NCBI RefSeq assembly: GCF_033807575.1
Contig: NC_084722.1
Coordinates: 1,172,832-1,236,831, forward strand
DNA from: Cydia pomonella
Lineage: Eukaryota > Arthropoda > Insecta > Lepidoptera > Tortricidae
Length of the DNA stretch: 64,000 nucleotides
Reading direction: 5' to 3'
Shown: positions 49,901 to 59,238 of the stretch, in pieces
How positions within the stretch are numbered: the stretch's first letter is position 1
Layout: each line of letters begins with the position of its first letter
Made by a program: the position numbers and the translations under genes
The notes under the pieces: generated by a model
Seen by the model: the letters and a program-made list of their open reading frames with translations, nothing else
The model's database searches: none
Told to the model about the DNA's origin: nothing

Positions 49901-52900
49901 AGGTAAATTTTATAATAAATATTATAATATTATTGGAGAGAAGCCTAATTTTTCCAAGACCAGCTTTGAACAAAGCTGTTTCGCGCTATACCAATAGATG
50001 GCGCTCAACAACCTACCGATTTGCTGCAACTTCAGCCCGCAACAACTTCACGCAAAAAAATGGCGCCACATTGTTTTCCGCTGGCTTGAGACACTTTTGG
50101 CTCGACACTGGTGCGGTGCGGTTGTCCCGAAATTCGCGATTATTTTTCGTTCACGATTTATTTACATAGGTCGAATTTAATTTTAAAAGCATTGATTTGT
50201 GCGTTTTTCATCAATAAATTGAAATTACTTTTGTAGCCTATGTGTTTTTCCTTATAAATTCAAATATCCTTGCTAAAAAAAATAAAAATAATGAAAGTAC
50301 CTTGATAATAAAAGCACAATCAACATAAATCAATCAACCTGACCCGCCAGCATGACATGCTTCCTCGCACGCGCCTCTATAATTGTCACGCTAGATGCAC
50401 GGATTCACGCGCGAGCACGCAAGTCGTGCTAGAGGAACTGGTTTCCAAAGTTATTGCAAAAGTGTAAATTTTTAGGGTAAAACGGGACCGTATTACTAAG
50501 ACTCCGCTGTCCGTCCGTCTGTCCGTCTGTCACCAGGCTGTATCTCGTGAACCGTGATAGTTAGACAGTTGAAATTTTCACAGATGATGTATTTCTGTTG
50601 CCGCTACAACGAAAAATACTAAAAAACAGAATAAAATAAATATTTAAGGTGGCTCCGCTGAAAGGTACCGTTTTATCCCTTGGTTAACAATTTACTATAC
50701 TTTAAGCTTCAGTTTAGCTTATTGTGACGGAAGAGTAACTACGGAACCCTACACTGAGTGTGGCCCGACATGCTCTTGGCCGGTTTTTATTTATTGCTCA
50801 TTTTTATAGACATTAAACGGAAGAAATATTGAAAATGGTACGGAATCCTACGTGCGCGAGTCCGACTCGCACCTGGCCGGTTTTTGTTATAACTGCAATC
50901 AATGTCTCACCTGAATGTATACTTTTCTAAAGAATTGTCTCTGTTTGGTGCCATGACGAAATATGAATCTTGCAAATTACATTTCTTTCTGAAAATACAA
51001 AAAGAAACATAATCATCCTTTAGAATATAATATTCTGAAATACGAAGATAATGTTGCTACTACATGCCACATAAAGGAAATGAGTATCGCAATGCAGAAT
51101 ATGATAAATAAACAAATAAATAAATATTATAGGACATTATTACACAAATTGACTAAGTCCCACAGTAAGCTCAATAAGGCTTGTGTTGTAGGTACCGAGA
51201 CAACGATATATATAATATGTTATAATTATAAATACTTAAATACATATAAACACCCATGACTCAGAAACAAATATCCGTGTTCATCACACAAATATATGCT
51301 CTTACCAGGATTTGAACCCGGGACCATCAGCTTCATAGGCAGGGTCACTACCCACTAGGCCAGACCGGTCGTCTAAATGATAATAAATATAATAATCATA
51401 CTACAGTTACAGAGATAAAATCACTCAAATACAATAAAAATACATCAACATTAAGTAATTCACTATAAATAATTTACATTTCTATTTTACTTGATAAATT
51501 TTGTTTTTTTCTGACAGAAAATTACTAAAAATATTATTCATTGTCCGTAAAGTTTGATTTTCTATTTTTTACATTGCTAGGAAAATCTCTAAATTATTAG
51601 TAAATAATGAAATTAGGAAGCAAACTCTATGCTATGAATCTGTTTTTTCCTTCATTAGTGACGTAAGAAATCAAAATTTGACATCTAAAACTCAAGGTGA
51701 GTAAGGTTGCCAGAGCTCAACGAGGGGCGGGAGGGGGTTAGGGTCGGCAACGCGCATGTAACTCCTCTATAGTTGCAGGCGTACATAGGCTACGGATACT
51801 GCGTACCATCAGACGGGCCGTATACTTGTTTGCCACCGACGTAGTATTAAAAAAAGGACAAAAATCGTGTTGACCGATGTTATCAAGCTGGATTTTTTTT
51901 TAAATACTCAGTGTCAACTTACGCATTGGGCTGGTACACATATGTCATGATTTCTTTCTCCCTTTCCACTACATCTCGAGGGTAGCTCTCTACTTCATAT
52001 CTAAAACAAAATAAACAATAATAAAATAAGTAAGCACCTGAAGTAGAAATTGAGAAACAACTACATACTACTTTTGACAAATGTGACGTTTCACGGGTAA
52101 ACCTACAGGTTCATTCACAAGAACTGGAGGCCGAACCGCGAAACCCGAGATTTGCAAATTGCGGGGATCTTTCTCTTTTACTCTCACAGACGTAATTAGA
52201 GTGAAAGAGAAAAATGCCCGCAATTGACGAACTTCGATTTTCGCGGTTATAGCCCTGGCACGAATGGAATGCTGTGAATGAAAACATCTGTGTGTATCAC
52301 ATCACTACACCTTATAAAACAAAGTCCCTTGCCGCGTCTATCTGTGTGTATGTTCGCGATAAACTACTAAATTGATTTTCATGTGGTTTTCACCAATCAA
52401 TAGAGTGATTCTCGAGGAAGGTTTAGGTGTATAATTTGTTTGTGGAACCCGTGCGAGACCGGGGCAGGTCGTTAGCTTTTTTTTCCCTAAATGGCTTTTA
52501 CTCCTCGCCAATAAACAAACCTCCTAACAAAGTCCAGGACATTGCTGGCTTCCAGCTCCGTGCAGTTCCAGAAGACGACAGCACCCTCCTTGAAGAAGAT
52601 GATCTCCCGCGGCTCCGAGCCAACAGTGTACACCGCATTTGCTATGACCACATCATCATCAATCTCTTGAGCTTTTAACCTGGAATCACAAATGTTCAAC
52701 AATAGATGGAATTTACCCGGACCCGGGTACGTCCTTAAACTACGTCCAAAAGAGAGGTATGGGCATTGTGAATGTCATCTCGCTTTGTGTGGTAGGGCAC
52801 AGCCACTGGATGTCATTCCAGATCTAGAGCAGAGCCCAACTGGGGAAGTACCTCCACCTTACAGAAAACAGCAGCCAAATAACACTAGATCCTACTCATA

Positions 52901-54494
52901 GTGTTGTGTTCCTGCGGGTGAGTAAGGTTGCCAGAGCTCAACGAGGGGGGGCGGGTTTAGGGTCGGCAACGCGTATGTAACTCCTCTGGAGTTGCAGGCG
53001 TACATAGGCTACGGAGACTGCTTACCATCAGGCGGGCCGTATGCTTGTTTGCCACCGACGTAGTATAAAAAAAAAAATATATATATATATATATATTACA
53101 AGACATCTTATGGTTGGGTTACCATATGCCATGTGGGTACATATACATAGACTCTGCTGTCATATGCATCCATGTATACTATATGTATAATTCACCAATA
53201 TCTACAAAAATTTAGTTTTATAGATAAACATGGGCTGTAAAAAAATGGTGTAGATGTGTGATGTGTGGTGTGTGATGGTAGCACACTTTGTAAATTTTGT
53301 TTGATATGGTTTGTGTTTAGTTTTCAGCTAAAATACACCCATCAAATTTCAAGCCCACTTTAAAGTATTTATAAATAGCCTGGTCCGGCACAAACCGGCC
53401 AATGTAGACAGGTGAAGCAACTCGGCCGAGGCGGCACATGTGTTTTACTCGGCCTTGCATATACATGCTCGCTCGCTTGCTCTGTGTGGACCCGCCTAAT
53501 CATGTATTTTATGACTTATTTTGTTTGAAAACTAGCCACTTTTTATTTTTACACTATACATATAAGCATAATTTATGATTTGAAATACAAATGGTTTGAA
53601 ACAATGGACCATAAAAATCTATAAAAGTAGTATAATGAGACATCAATTCTAATAAAGTGAACCAAATAGGTAAAACCAAGTTGGTAAGGCACAGACAGTG
53701 TATCCCCCGGGATGTCGTCCCCTGTTAAATAAAGAATATGATAGAGAAAACTAGAAACCCACTGAACTCCTTAAAAAGATCTTCAAAAAAATTACACTGT
53801 GCACACAAGAGCAATAAAAATAGTTAATATTATATAGATTGCCGTACAATGTAAACCATTTTTATTGTGTTTATGTTGCAATCAAGCACAATAAATTAAA
53901 TTCTTTTGCCAGTTAAAATGAAAAATTGTTAGGTATTTAATAAGTAAGAAAAAACATTAACAATATCTGAGCAATGCTCCCAAAATTACTAAAGTAAAGA
54001 AGTATTCTTTACTGCACCACAAAAATAAAACAAATTCAAAAATAGTATTGAACTTAAAGCATATGACTAATTATGATGATGAAATACACAATAAATTTTT
54101 GAAATTATACAAAATATCCTTACGTTCCAGGTTCATACAGCTTCTGCTCAAGCAGGGCTTCCTTCAGACCCTTCAGATCATATGCATTAGCAGTCGCGTA
54201 CGCCAGCGCCAAATAATGCCCCTCTTTCTTACTAACATCTTCCAAGACTGCTTTCTTGTATATAGTCTTCTTTTTAACAGGACTAGTCGCGTTTTCCAAA
54301 GCTATCACCGGCTGTATAGAATCAGAAGTGTAGCCTCTAACTCCTAGTTGACGGGATAGAGAAAATATACCGCCTTGGTAAAGAGAATTGTGGTGTTTCA
54401 ACGATGTTAGCTCCGCTAATGTTTTTAGCGAAATGTTCTTCGTAAAGGCGTTCCGCGCCGGAATTAATATAATTCTCGACAAAAACACAGACAT
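46988..54494 (-). CDS. RMND1: RMND1 homologue (mitochondrial inner-membrane translation factor)
   Basis: DUF155/RMD1-family protein; in animals it is an inner-membrane protein that supports mitochondrial translation. Seven exons (- strand): 54124-54494, 52521-52679, 51923-52000, 50911-50988, 49096-49222, 47440-47595, 46988-47155, all with GT-AG introns and consistent phases, giving 378 residues (human about 449). Residues 1-40 are basic and hydroxylated, like a mitochondrial presequence. Family landmarks: IIFFKEGAVVFWN, LEKYTFSHAMAQSARLGAWE, KLGELFSLRHRINVESDLLD, PDVYWE, RRTRVLNERLSHCVELLELL and a C-terminal membrane helix WMVIALILAEVCFELL. The stop TGA (46988-46990) overlaps a strong donor-like CAG/GTGAGG. 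Confidence 0.95.
47757..48320. mobile_element. Foldback DNA element, 564 bp, 8-bp duplication, RMND1 intron 5
   Basis: Ends GGCTCAGGACCGCTTCGGCC and (reversed) GGCTCAGGAACGCTTCGGCC run about 36 bp with two mismatches. AAACTTTT duplicates the target at 47749-47756 and 48321-48328. Inside, both halves are built of a roughly 30-nt word (GACGAGTTGGCACTATGGTC, then AAATAGGAA) in inverted orientation, so most of the element can fold on itself. No transposase. Class uncertain: hAT-like by duplication length. Confidence 0.8.
48321..48809. other. RMND1 intron, no other feature seen
   Basis: AT-rich intron sequence; ATTTTAATGTAGTTATGAAG and CTATAACTACATTA form a small hairpin at about 48650-48685. Confidence 0.4.
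48810..49075 (-). mobile_element. LINE 3' end, same family as 36186-36520
   Basis: GATATCAAATATCAAACATT, TATAGGCCACAGGGG, TACTTTATTAGAGATGTATA and TTAGAGATGTAGAGGGTC all match the other copy. It lies in RMND1 intron 5 and ends about 20 bp before exon 5. Confidence 0.65.
49242..49440. repeat. (GTGA/GTAA)n tandem repeat beside RMND1 exon 5
   Basis: About 50 tetramer units of GTGA, GTAA, GTTA and GTGG type. On the transcribed strand this reads as CTCAC/CTTAC/CTAAC repeats ending about 20 nt before the exon 5 acceptor (GGTCAG at 49223). Confidence 0.9.
49441..50460. other. RMND1 intron, no exon seen
   Basis: Frames at 49933-50180 on the + strand have no motif. GC-richer patches at 49980-50130 may be a repeat, but I found no second copy in the window. 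Confidence 0.4.
50461..50890. repeat. Dispersed lepidopteran repeat (GTCCGTCTGTCCG / GAGTCCGACTCGCAC)
   Basis: Contains GTCCGTCCGTCTGTCCGTCT, CTGTATCTCGTGAACCGTGA and, at the end, GCGCGAGTCCGACTCGCACC. These words are shared with 26885-26930 and 28505-28590. Very common in lepidopteran genomes; class unclear. Confidence 0.6.
51107..51375 (-). mobile_element. tRNA-derived SINE (family A) in RMND1 intron
   Basis: Full-length copy: head GACGACCGGTCTGGCCTAGT on the - strand, B-box GGTTCAAATCC, tail ATAAACAAATAAATAAATAT. Same strand as RMND1. Confidence 0.8.
51690..51850 (+). mobile_element. Retro-repeat family C, 3' half
   Basis: GTGAGTAAGGTTGCCAGAGC to TTTGCCACCGACGTAGTATT followed by an A-run (AAAAAAAGG). 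Confidence 0.7.
52127..52254. mobile_element. Harbinger-type MITE-like element, CTG flanks
   Basis: Inner arms AACCGCGAAACCCGAGA and TTCGATTTTCGCGGTT are inverted. AAATTGCGGG pairs with CCCGCAATT. CTG at 52124-52126 and 52255-52257. The outer tips match poorly. Confidence 0.55.
52710..53070 (+). mobile_element. Retro-repeat family C, most complete copy
   Basis: From AATTTACCCGGACCCGGGTA through AAAGAGAGGTATGGGCATTG, AATAACACTAGATCCTACTC and CAGGCGTACATAGGCTACGG to TGCCACCGACGTAGTATAAA and an A-run plus (AT)n. It lacks a tRNA-like head, so it may be a LINE 3' end. Confidence 0.7.
53100..54123. other. RMND1 intron 1, no further feature seen
   Basis: AT-rich intron DNA between exon 1 (54124) and exon 2 (52679). 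No exon-like frame fits the phase. Confidence 0.4.
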
Positions 54495-54832
54495 CCTGAT
54501 GTTTCCTCACATTTATGGGTAATGTAACTTAATATTAATTGCGATTCAATAAATTATTACATAAAATGTATGGTTATCTACATATTTTGAAGTTTATGAA
54601 GTTTTTTGACATTCATTAGGGTCATTGTTGCCAGTGTATAAAATGACTAAAGAGGGCCATTCATGGTGCGTCCAAACCAAACGAGTTAGTAATTTTGCCG
54701 ACTGCAAAGGAAGTCTGATTATGATTCGGCGACGGTATCTTTGCTACAAAAATATAACAAAATGAAAAAACATAAAACGTGAAAACAATATTTATTCCTC
54801 TTCATGATCTACAAACAATATAGCATAACTTA

Positions 54833-55460
54833 TCAGTCTATTAACACATCCCCATCTTCAGCAGTAAATAATATTCGTAATTTTCTAGCAAACTCCGGCC
54901 CTAAACGACGACTTTTGGATCCAGGGACTCCCGTTCTTGAAACTCCTATATCAGCCAAATCATTTACTCCATTCGGATGTTGCAGTGCCTGTAACGACCA
55001 CAATTCAAATAATGAAAAACTACCATTTCTGCTACTGACATCAGCAATGGCAGCACTGGAGTATTTTTTTTTAATACACTAAAACAGGAAAGGCAATGAA
55101 ACTAGAATAACTTGTTGCCAAACAGCCAAATATAAATAGTACCTGATAAAGGGCAAGAGGCGATTTGTATTGGCCGCAGACAGACCTAGAAGTTTCTAAA
55201 CTGGATCCAGGAAGCACAGCTATCATTTGCTGCCATAATCTACTAGCCCCATTCCCTGTAACAAGACACTATAGGTTAGTTCACGATCTGTCTGGCCTAG
55301 TGGGTAGTGACCCTGCATATGAAGCCGATGGTTCCGGGTTCAAATCATGGTTGTTTTCTATGTATTTAAAAACTGACCATCTTTGTCAACTGGAACGCAT
55401 TTCTTGTTATCTCCCCTCATGTAGAACTCTGCTTGTTCGTCGAAGCCTCGCTTTATTTTC
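54833..55460 (-). CDS. EME1: EME1-like Holliday-junction endonuclease subunit, last three exons
   Basis: Non-catalytic partner of MUS81 in the structure-specific nuclease that cuts recombination intermediates. Three - strand exons join in frame: 55378-55460 (after TTTCCCAG), 55143-55255 (after TTACAG), 54833-54988 (after TTACAG, stop TGA). They give about 116 residues. Landmarks are DGNGASRLWQQMIAVLPGSS, YKSPLALYQAL and LADIGVSRTGVPGSKSRRLG followed by PEFARKL. They fit the C-terminal helix-hairpin-helix part of EME1 (NLLADIQVRR...SRRIGPEL in vertebrates, from memory). The 5' exons were not found: 55461-59 kb is mostly MITEs and AT-rich DNA, so they may lie beyond the transposon insertions or outside the window. 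The stop is 339 bp upstream of the RMND1 start codon. Confidence 0.75.
55281..55366 (+). mobile_element. SINE family A head fragment in a 122-bp EME1 intron
   Basis: A-box TGGCCTAGTGGGTAGTG, CCTGCATATGAAGCCGATGG and B-box GGTTCAAATC are present; the body is cut to GGTTGTTTTCTATGTATTTA. It fills most of the intron between 55256 and 55377, antisense to the gene. Confidence 0.75.
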
Positions 55461-55652
55461 CTGGGAAACAAAACATAGTGTTTTAGTTTAATCCAGTTAC
55501 CATAAAACGTGTGACGTAAAGCGCTATCGGCTGTCATTTTCATGTTCAGTTGATAATTAAGGTCCCAAGTTTTAGGATGTTTTTTTTTCTTAGCCGATTT
55601 GAGTGTCCAACTGCTGGGCAAGGGCCTCTCCCCTTAATTTTCACGACTCCTG

Positions 55653-55765
55653 AGGGCCTACCGCGAACCACGTTCGACGTGTTGCCTCCCTGTCACATTA
55701 ACGTGCGAAGTTACAAGTGCGACAGAGAGGTAACACGTCAAACGTGGTTCGTCGCGGTAGGCCCT
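55653..55765. mobile_element. Harbinger-type MITE, 113 bp, CTG duplication
   Basis: AGGGCCTACCGCGAACCACG and its inverse CGTGGTTCGTCGCGGTAGGC; CTG at 55650-55652 and 55766-55768. Outer tips match the MITE at 29041-29159. Confidence 0.75.
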
Positions 55766-55821
55766 CTGGTTTCGTGTTTCCTCCGGCCAGTTAAGGAAGC
55801 GTTCCATGTATGTATTATACC

Positions 55822-56075
55822 CATTGACATTTATCTAAGAACGTGCCTTACGGGCACTAAGAATGGTGCTAGTTCAGCGGTGTCACTCACGAATTCGAGC
55901 CAATCGTGCAGTCTAACGCAACTAGTTGCGACCAATCGCGCGCACGATGCGAACTCATCAACCAATCGCGTTGTGGCGTCAGACTGCACGAATGGCTCGA
56001 ATTCGTGTGCGTGACACCGCTGTACTGGCCCCATTCATGTTGCCCATAAGGCCCGTCCGTAGATATATGTCAATG
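55822..56075. mobile_element. Palindromic MITE, 254 bp, perfect 8-bp duplication
   Basis: Arms of about 85 bp. Tips are CATTGACAT, with ATATCTACGGACGG on the right arm. Inner blocks GTGTCACTCACGAATTCGAG and CAGCGGTGTCAC are in both arms. ATTATACC flanks it at 55814-55821 and 56076-56083. A truncated copy is at 6705-6926. Confidence 0.8.
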
Positions 56076-56083
56076 ATTATACC

Positions 56084-56630
56084 TATATATTATTTTATTA
56101 TTATATATATATATACACACATTACAAAGTACATTCTTAGCTAGGGCTCCTGATATCCGTGATACACGCCGATCCGTAGCTACGGGTTCTTAAGCCCGGC
56201 GGTACTAAGATCACGAATTTCACGAACACGGCAAGGTACGTACCTCGTACCTGCGTTCGCGTCCGGATTCACGTGACACGCCGTGACACGCCATGATACG
56301 TAGCCCGTACCTGCGTTCGTGCGCGGAGCTTCGGGCTCGGTTCCGTTGGATAGGTACTTATCGCACGTCTCGTATGTTCGACACGCCCGGGAGAAAAATA
56401 AATAAGGACTAGGTATTGTTGAATTGAGTTACCACTTAGTATATAGAATACGGGACGTTCGTCGGACAAACATTTACGTGTGAATTAAACTTAAATTGTA
56501 TTTTTTGCATCGATTTGAATATAATGGTTATATCTAAATAATTTGGGGTTGTTCTGTTTTTTGTATAACCAGCTATTGATTTTAGTCAAAACTAGCGACC
56601 TGCTCGTTGCATTGCACTAAAATAATAATA
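56084..56630. other. GC-richer repeat-like DNA, no gene
   Basis: Words such as GACACGCCGTGACACGCC and GTACCTGCGTTCG occur twice within 56215-56320, suggesting a degenerate repeat. No exon fits. Confidence 0.35.
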
Positions 56631-56752
56631 ATAAATAAATATTATAGGACATTATTACACAAATTGACTAAGTCCCACAGTAAGCTCAATAAGGCTTGTG
56701 TTGAGGGTACTTATACAACGATATATATAATAAATAAATACTTAAGAGGAAT
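56631..56752 (-). mobile_element. SINE family A, tail-side fragment
   Basis: AATAAATATTATAGGACATT to CAACGATATATATAATAAAT; head missing. Confidence 0.65.
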
Positions 56753-56759
56753 TCCTAGT

Positions 56760-57120
56760 TGCGATTTTTCCATACAAACGCTCTCGACTGATTCCTCCCT
56801 GGATTTTTAACCTAGAGCAGTGATTTTTTCAAATAAGATCAATATCATCAATATCTGTGCCGCTATGTTTTGCTTTTTTGGATTATTTTATTTTGAAGAA
56901 AGATACAGCGCCTCGAAAATCGCAAAAACGGCTAAATTGAATTGGCTGTAAAAAAAGGCACAGTATACAAATATGACAAAAAATATCCAAAAAATCAAAA
57001 CATAGCGGCATAGATTATTTCTTCCTCTTGCAATTTCCAAAATTTCATAAAGATTAGTTGCGTTTTGGAGGAGGAAACAGTCGAGAGCGAAACCTCGATT
57101 TTTGAGTTTTTTGCGAGTGA
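56760..57120. mobile_element. Palindromic MITE, about 360 bp
   Basis: Arms pair over much of their length: GCTCTCGACTGATTCCTCC / GGAGGAAACAGTCGAGAGC, and GCCGCTATGTTTTGCTTTTTTGG / CCAAAAAATCAAAACATAGCGGC. The frames at 56995-57253 lie across its right arm and are not genes. Confidence 0.6.
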
Positions 57121-57602
57121 ATTTCGGCCCGAGCTGCAGTTGTCCTTATCGCACGAATTGGAGGCGGAGACAGTTTCTAAATATACGTACACAGAAGGAA
57201 TAGTGATGGGCATAACATCCTTATTAGGGATTGCAGAACCGGTACTGTTTTAAAGAACCGGGATTTCACGGTACTTTCGGAACTGGTCTAATTATTTCAT
57301 TATTTTAAATAAAACGACAGCATTTTGCGATTTGACCACCTTTCGTATTATAATTTAATAATCACATTTTCTTTTATAACGTAGTAGGCAATTTTTTTTA
57401 GAAATATAGTATTTTACATTGCTCACACTTGTGCGTCACAAGTAAAAGATAACTAAGTACTTTGATGTTTGCCACTAGATAGCAAATTTAATGAAATTAC
57501 ATTGACGAGGGGATTTATATATAAGTATCGCAGTCGTATTGTATAATCCGCCGTATTACATTACGGCTAGCCGATATCAAAATAAGGGCAAGGGTTCAAC
57601 GA

Positions 57603-57710
57603 TTAAGGTATGTTGGGTAAATACCGGATGCGGGTGAAGAACGTAGGACATTCATTTCCCCCTAATTTGGCTTTATTTTTTAATGTTGACAACATTGTGT
57701 AAGACGCCAT
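57603..57710 (-). CDS. Possible short exon or small ORF
   Basis: A 35-codon - strand frame starting GAAATGGCG (57710). Its composition is gene-like rather than AT-driven (MASYTMLSTLKNKAKLGGNE, then CPTFFTRIRYLPNIP), and it ends at TAA. It lies beside a GC-rich patch (57715-57780) that on the + strand has TCAGT and a donor-like AAG/GTAAAT. I do not recognise it; it may be a first exon of EME1 or another gene, or chance. Confidence 0.2.
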   Translation of the reverse strand: MASYTMLSTLKNKAKLGGNECPTFFTRIRYLPNIP

Positions 57711-59238
57711 TTCATTGCGCCTCGACTGTCAGTGTCCCCGCGTCGCTCAGGGAGTCGGGCTTGTGCTATGTGCAATCAAAGAGAGCAAGGTAAATTTCGC
57801 GAATTCTTCCTTCTATCCGATCTTCGCTCTGTAATTTATTTTGCGTATTGTGATGAAACTGTGTTTGTTTTTGTAATTGTGTTAACAGACCTAGCACTGC
57901 TGTAGACCGATATCCGATCTTGACCCTTCCAGGTAAAGATCGGACCAGAAACAATCAGATCTTTACCTATTTAAAAAACAGCAGTGATTATCAAACTTTA
58001 AATTTTCTTCAATTTACCTACTGACCTTAATTATCACATTTATTGTTTTCTTGATCACACTTTCGTACCATTATTTTTATCCAGTACCACTACCAGCGCG
58101 ACGGTTACTGACAATGTAATTTTTTTAATTTCCGCAGCCCAAAGGTTGCCTTTTAGCGATAAGACCGCATGTTGTTTACCTGTGCTTATGTGTATGTTTT
58201 CTTTTATTGAGGTGTGCAATAAAGAGTATTTATATTGTATAGGGATGATGATACATGTTGAAATTTATAACAAAATCGAGTAAAATAGATAGCAAATGAG
58301 CAATTTTTCGCAATAAAGTACCTACACATACGGATGCATATGTAGATGTGCATGCATACATACATTGCTAGTTACGGATACAAAATAGAGATAGGGCTTC
58401 GAAATTAGTTTCCTTAAAATGCTTCAAGAGGGCTCTCTTTTCCTATATATTTAATTATTTACTTTACTCTTTACATACGATCCTTACATTTTATAAAAAA
58501 AAAAGATTGTATATCAACTATATATTGCAAGATTAAGCCAACAAAATCGCAATTTTAATTATTTTCCATACTTCAAGATGGGCTCTCAGTGACCTTGACC
58601 TTTTTAAAGAACTACTTAGTCTTTTTGATTTCTAAGTTTGATTCTTATTTTTTTGGCGACCTTCATTAAAAATGACTGGACACGATTATTTTTTATTTTG
58701 ATTTTTGTCCCTCCTACTTAAGTACTTAATATCTTCCAGTACATTCCATTCAATAAACAATACATTTACACTTTCCCTAAACCTGTACAGTTCACGAAAT
58801 CTTAAATTGTCAAAACTTCACAACGTATCTATTATTTTAGTGTTTTTTTTTTATTACTTCGGGTAAACCTTACAATACGAGGTTTCTTAGCACATTGTTT
58901 ACTTATCAAATTGCCTTATGACATAGGTATCAAAGTTTGAGAGCCACAATTTTACCAATTTTTGTATCAGGTTAAGATCGGATACAAAAGGGTAGACACC
59001 GGACCTATTTCTTTGTTATACCTTATTCTCTTTCCATTAGAAGCAACTTTTTTTCACCATCCAATGTTCTCCTTTGATGGCAAAACACTCGTTACCCTAA
59101 AAAAAAGTATGTCTCATCTTTACACAGGTACAAAACTAAAACCGTTCTATATTGAAGATTACCAAAATTCAGGCCGAATCTACGGTTATTATTTAACGAT
59201 TCGCTACGTACCTACTTCAAGAATCTGTCACGTGTTGA
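57711..59238. other. No gene supported
   Basis: AT-rich. A + strand segment 57892-57932 is bounded by AACAG and GTAAAG, but its frame stops, so I do not call an exon. Frames at 57766-57954 (-) and 58962-59426 (+) have no motif; the latter overlaps the RTE endonuclease in another frame. Confidence 0.35.

Noticed and set aside
57892..57932. A + strand mini-exon between AACAG and GTAAAG
   Set aside because: Joined to the upstream candidate exon its frame stops within five codons, and there is no other support.
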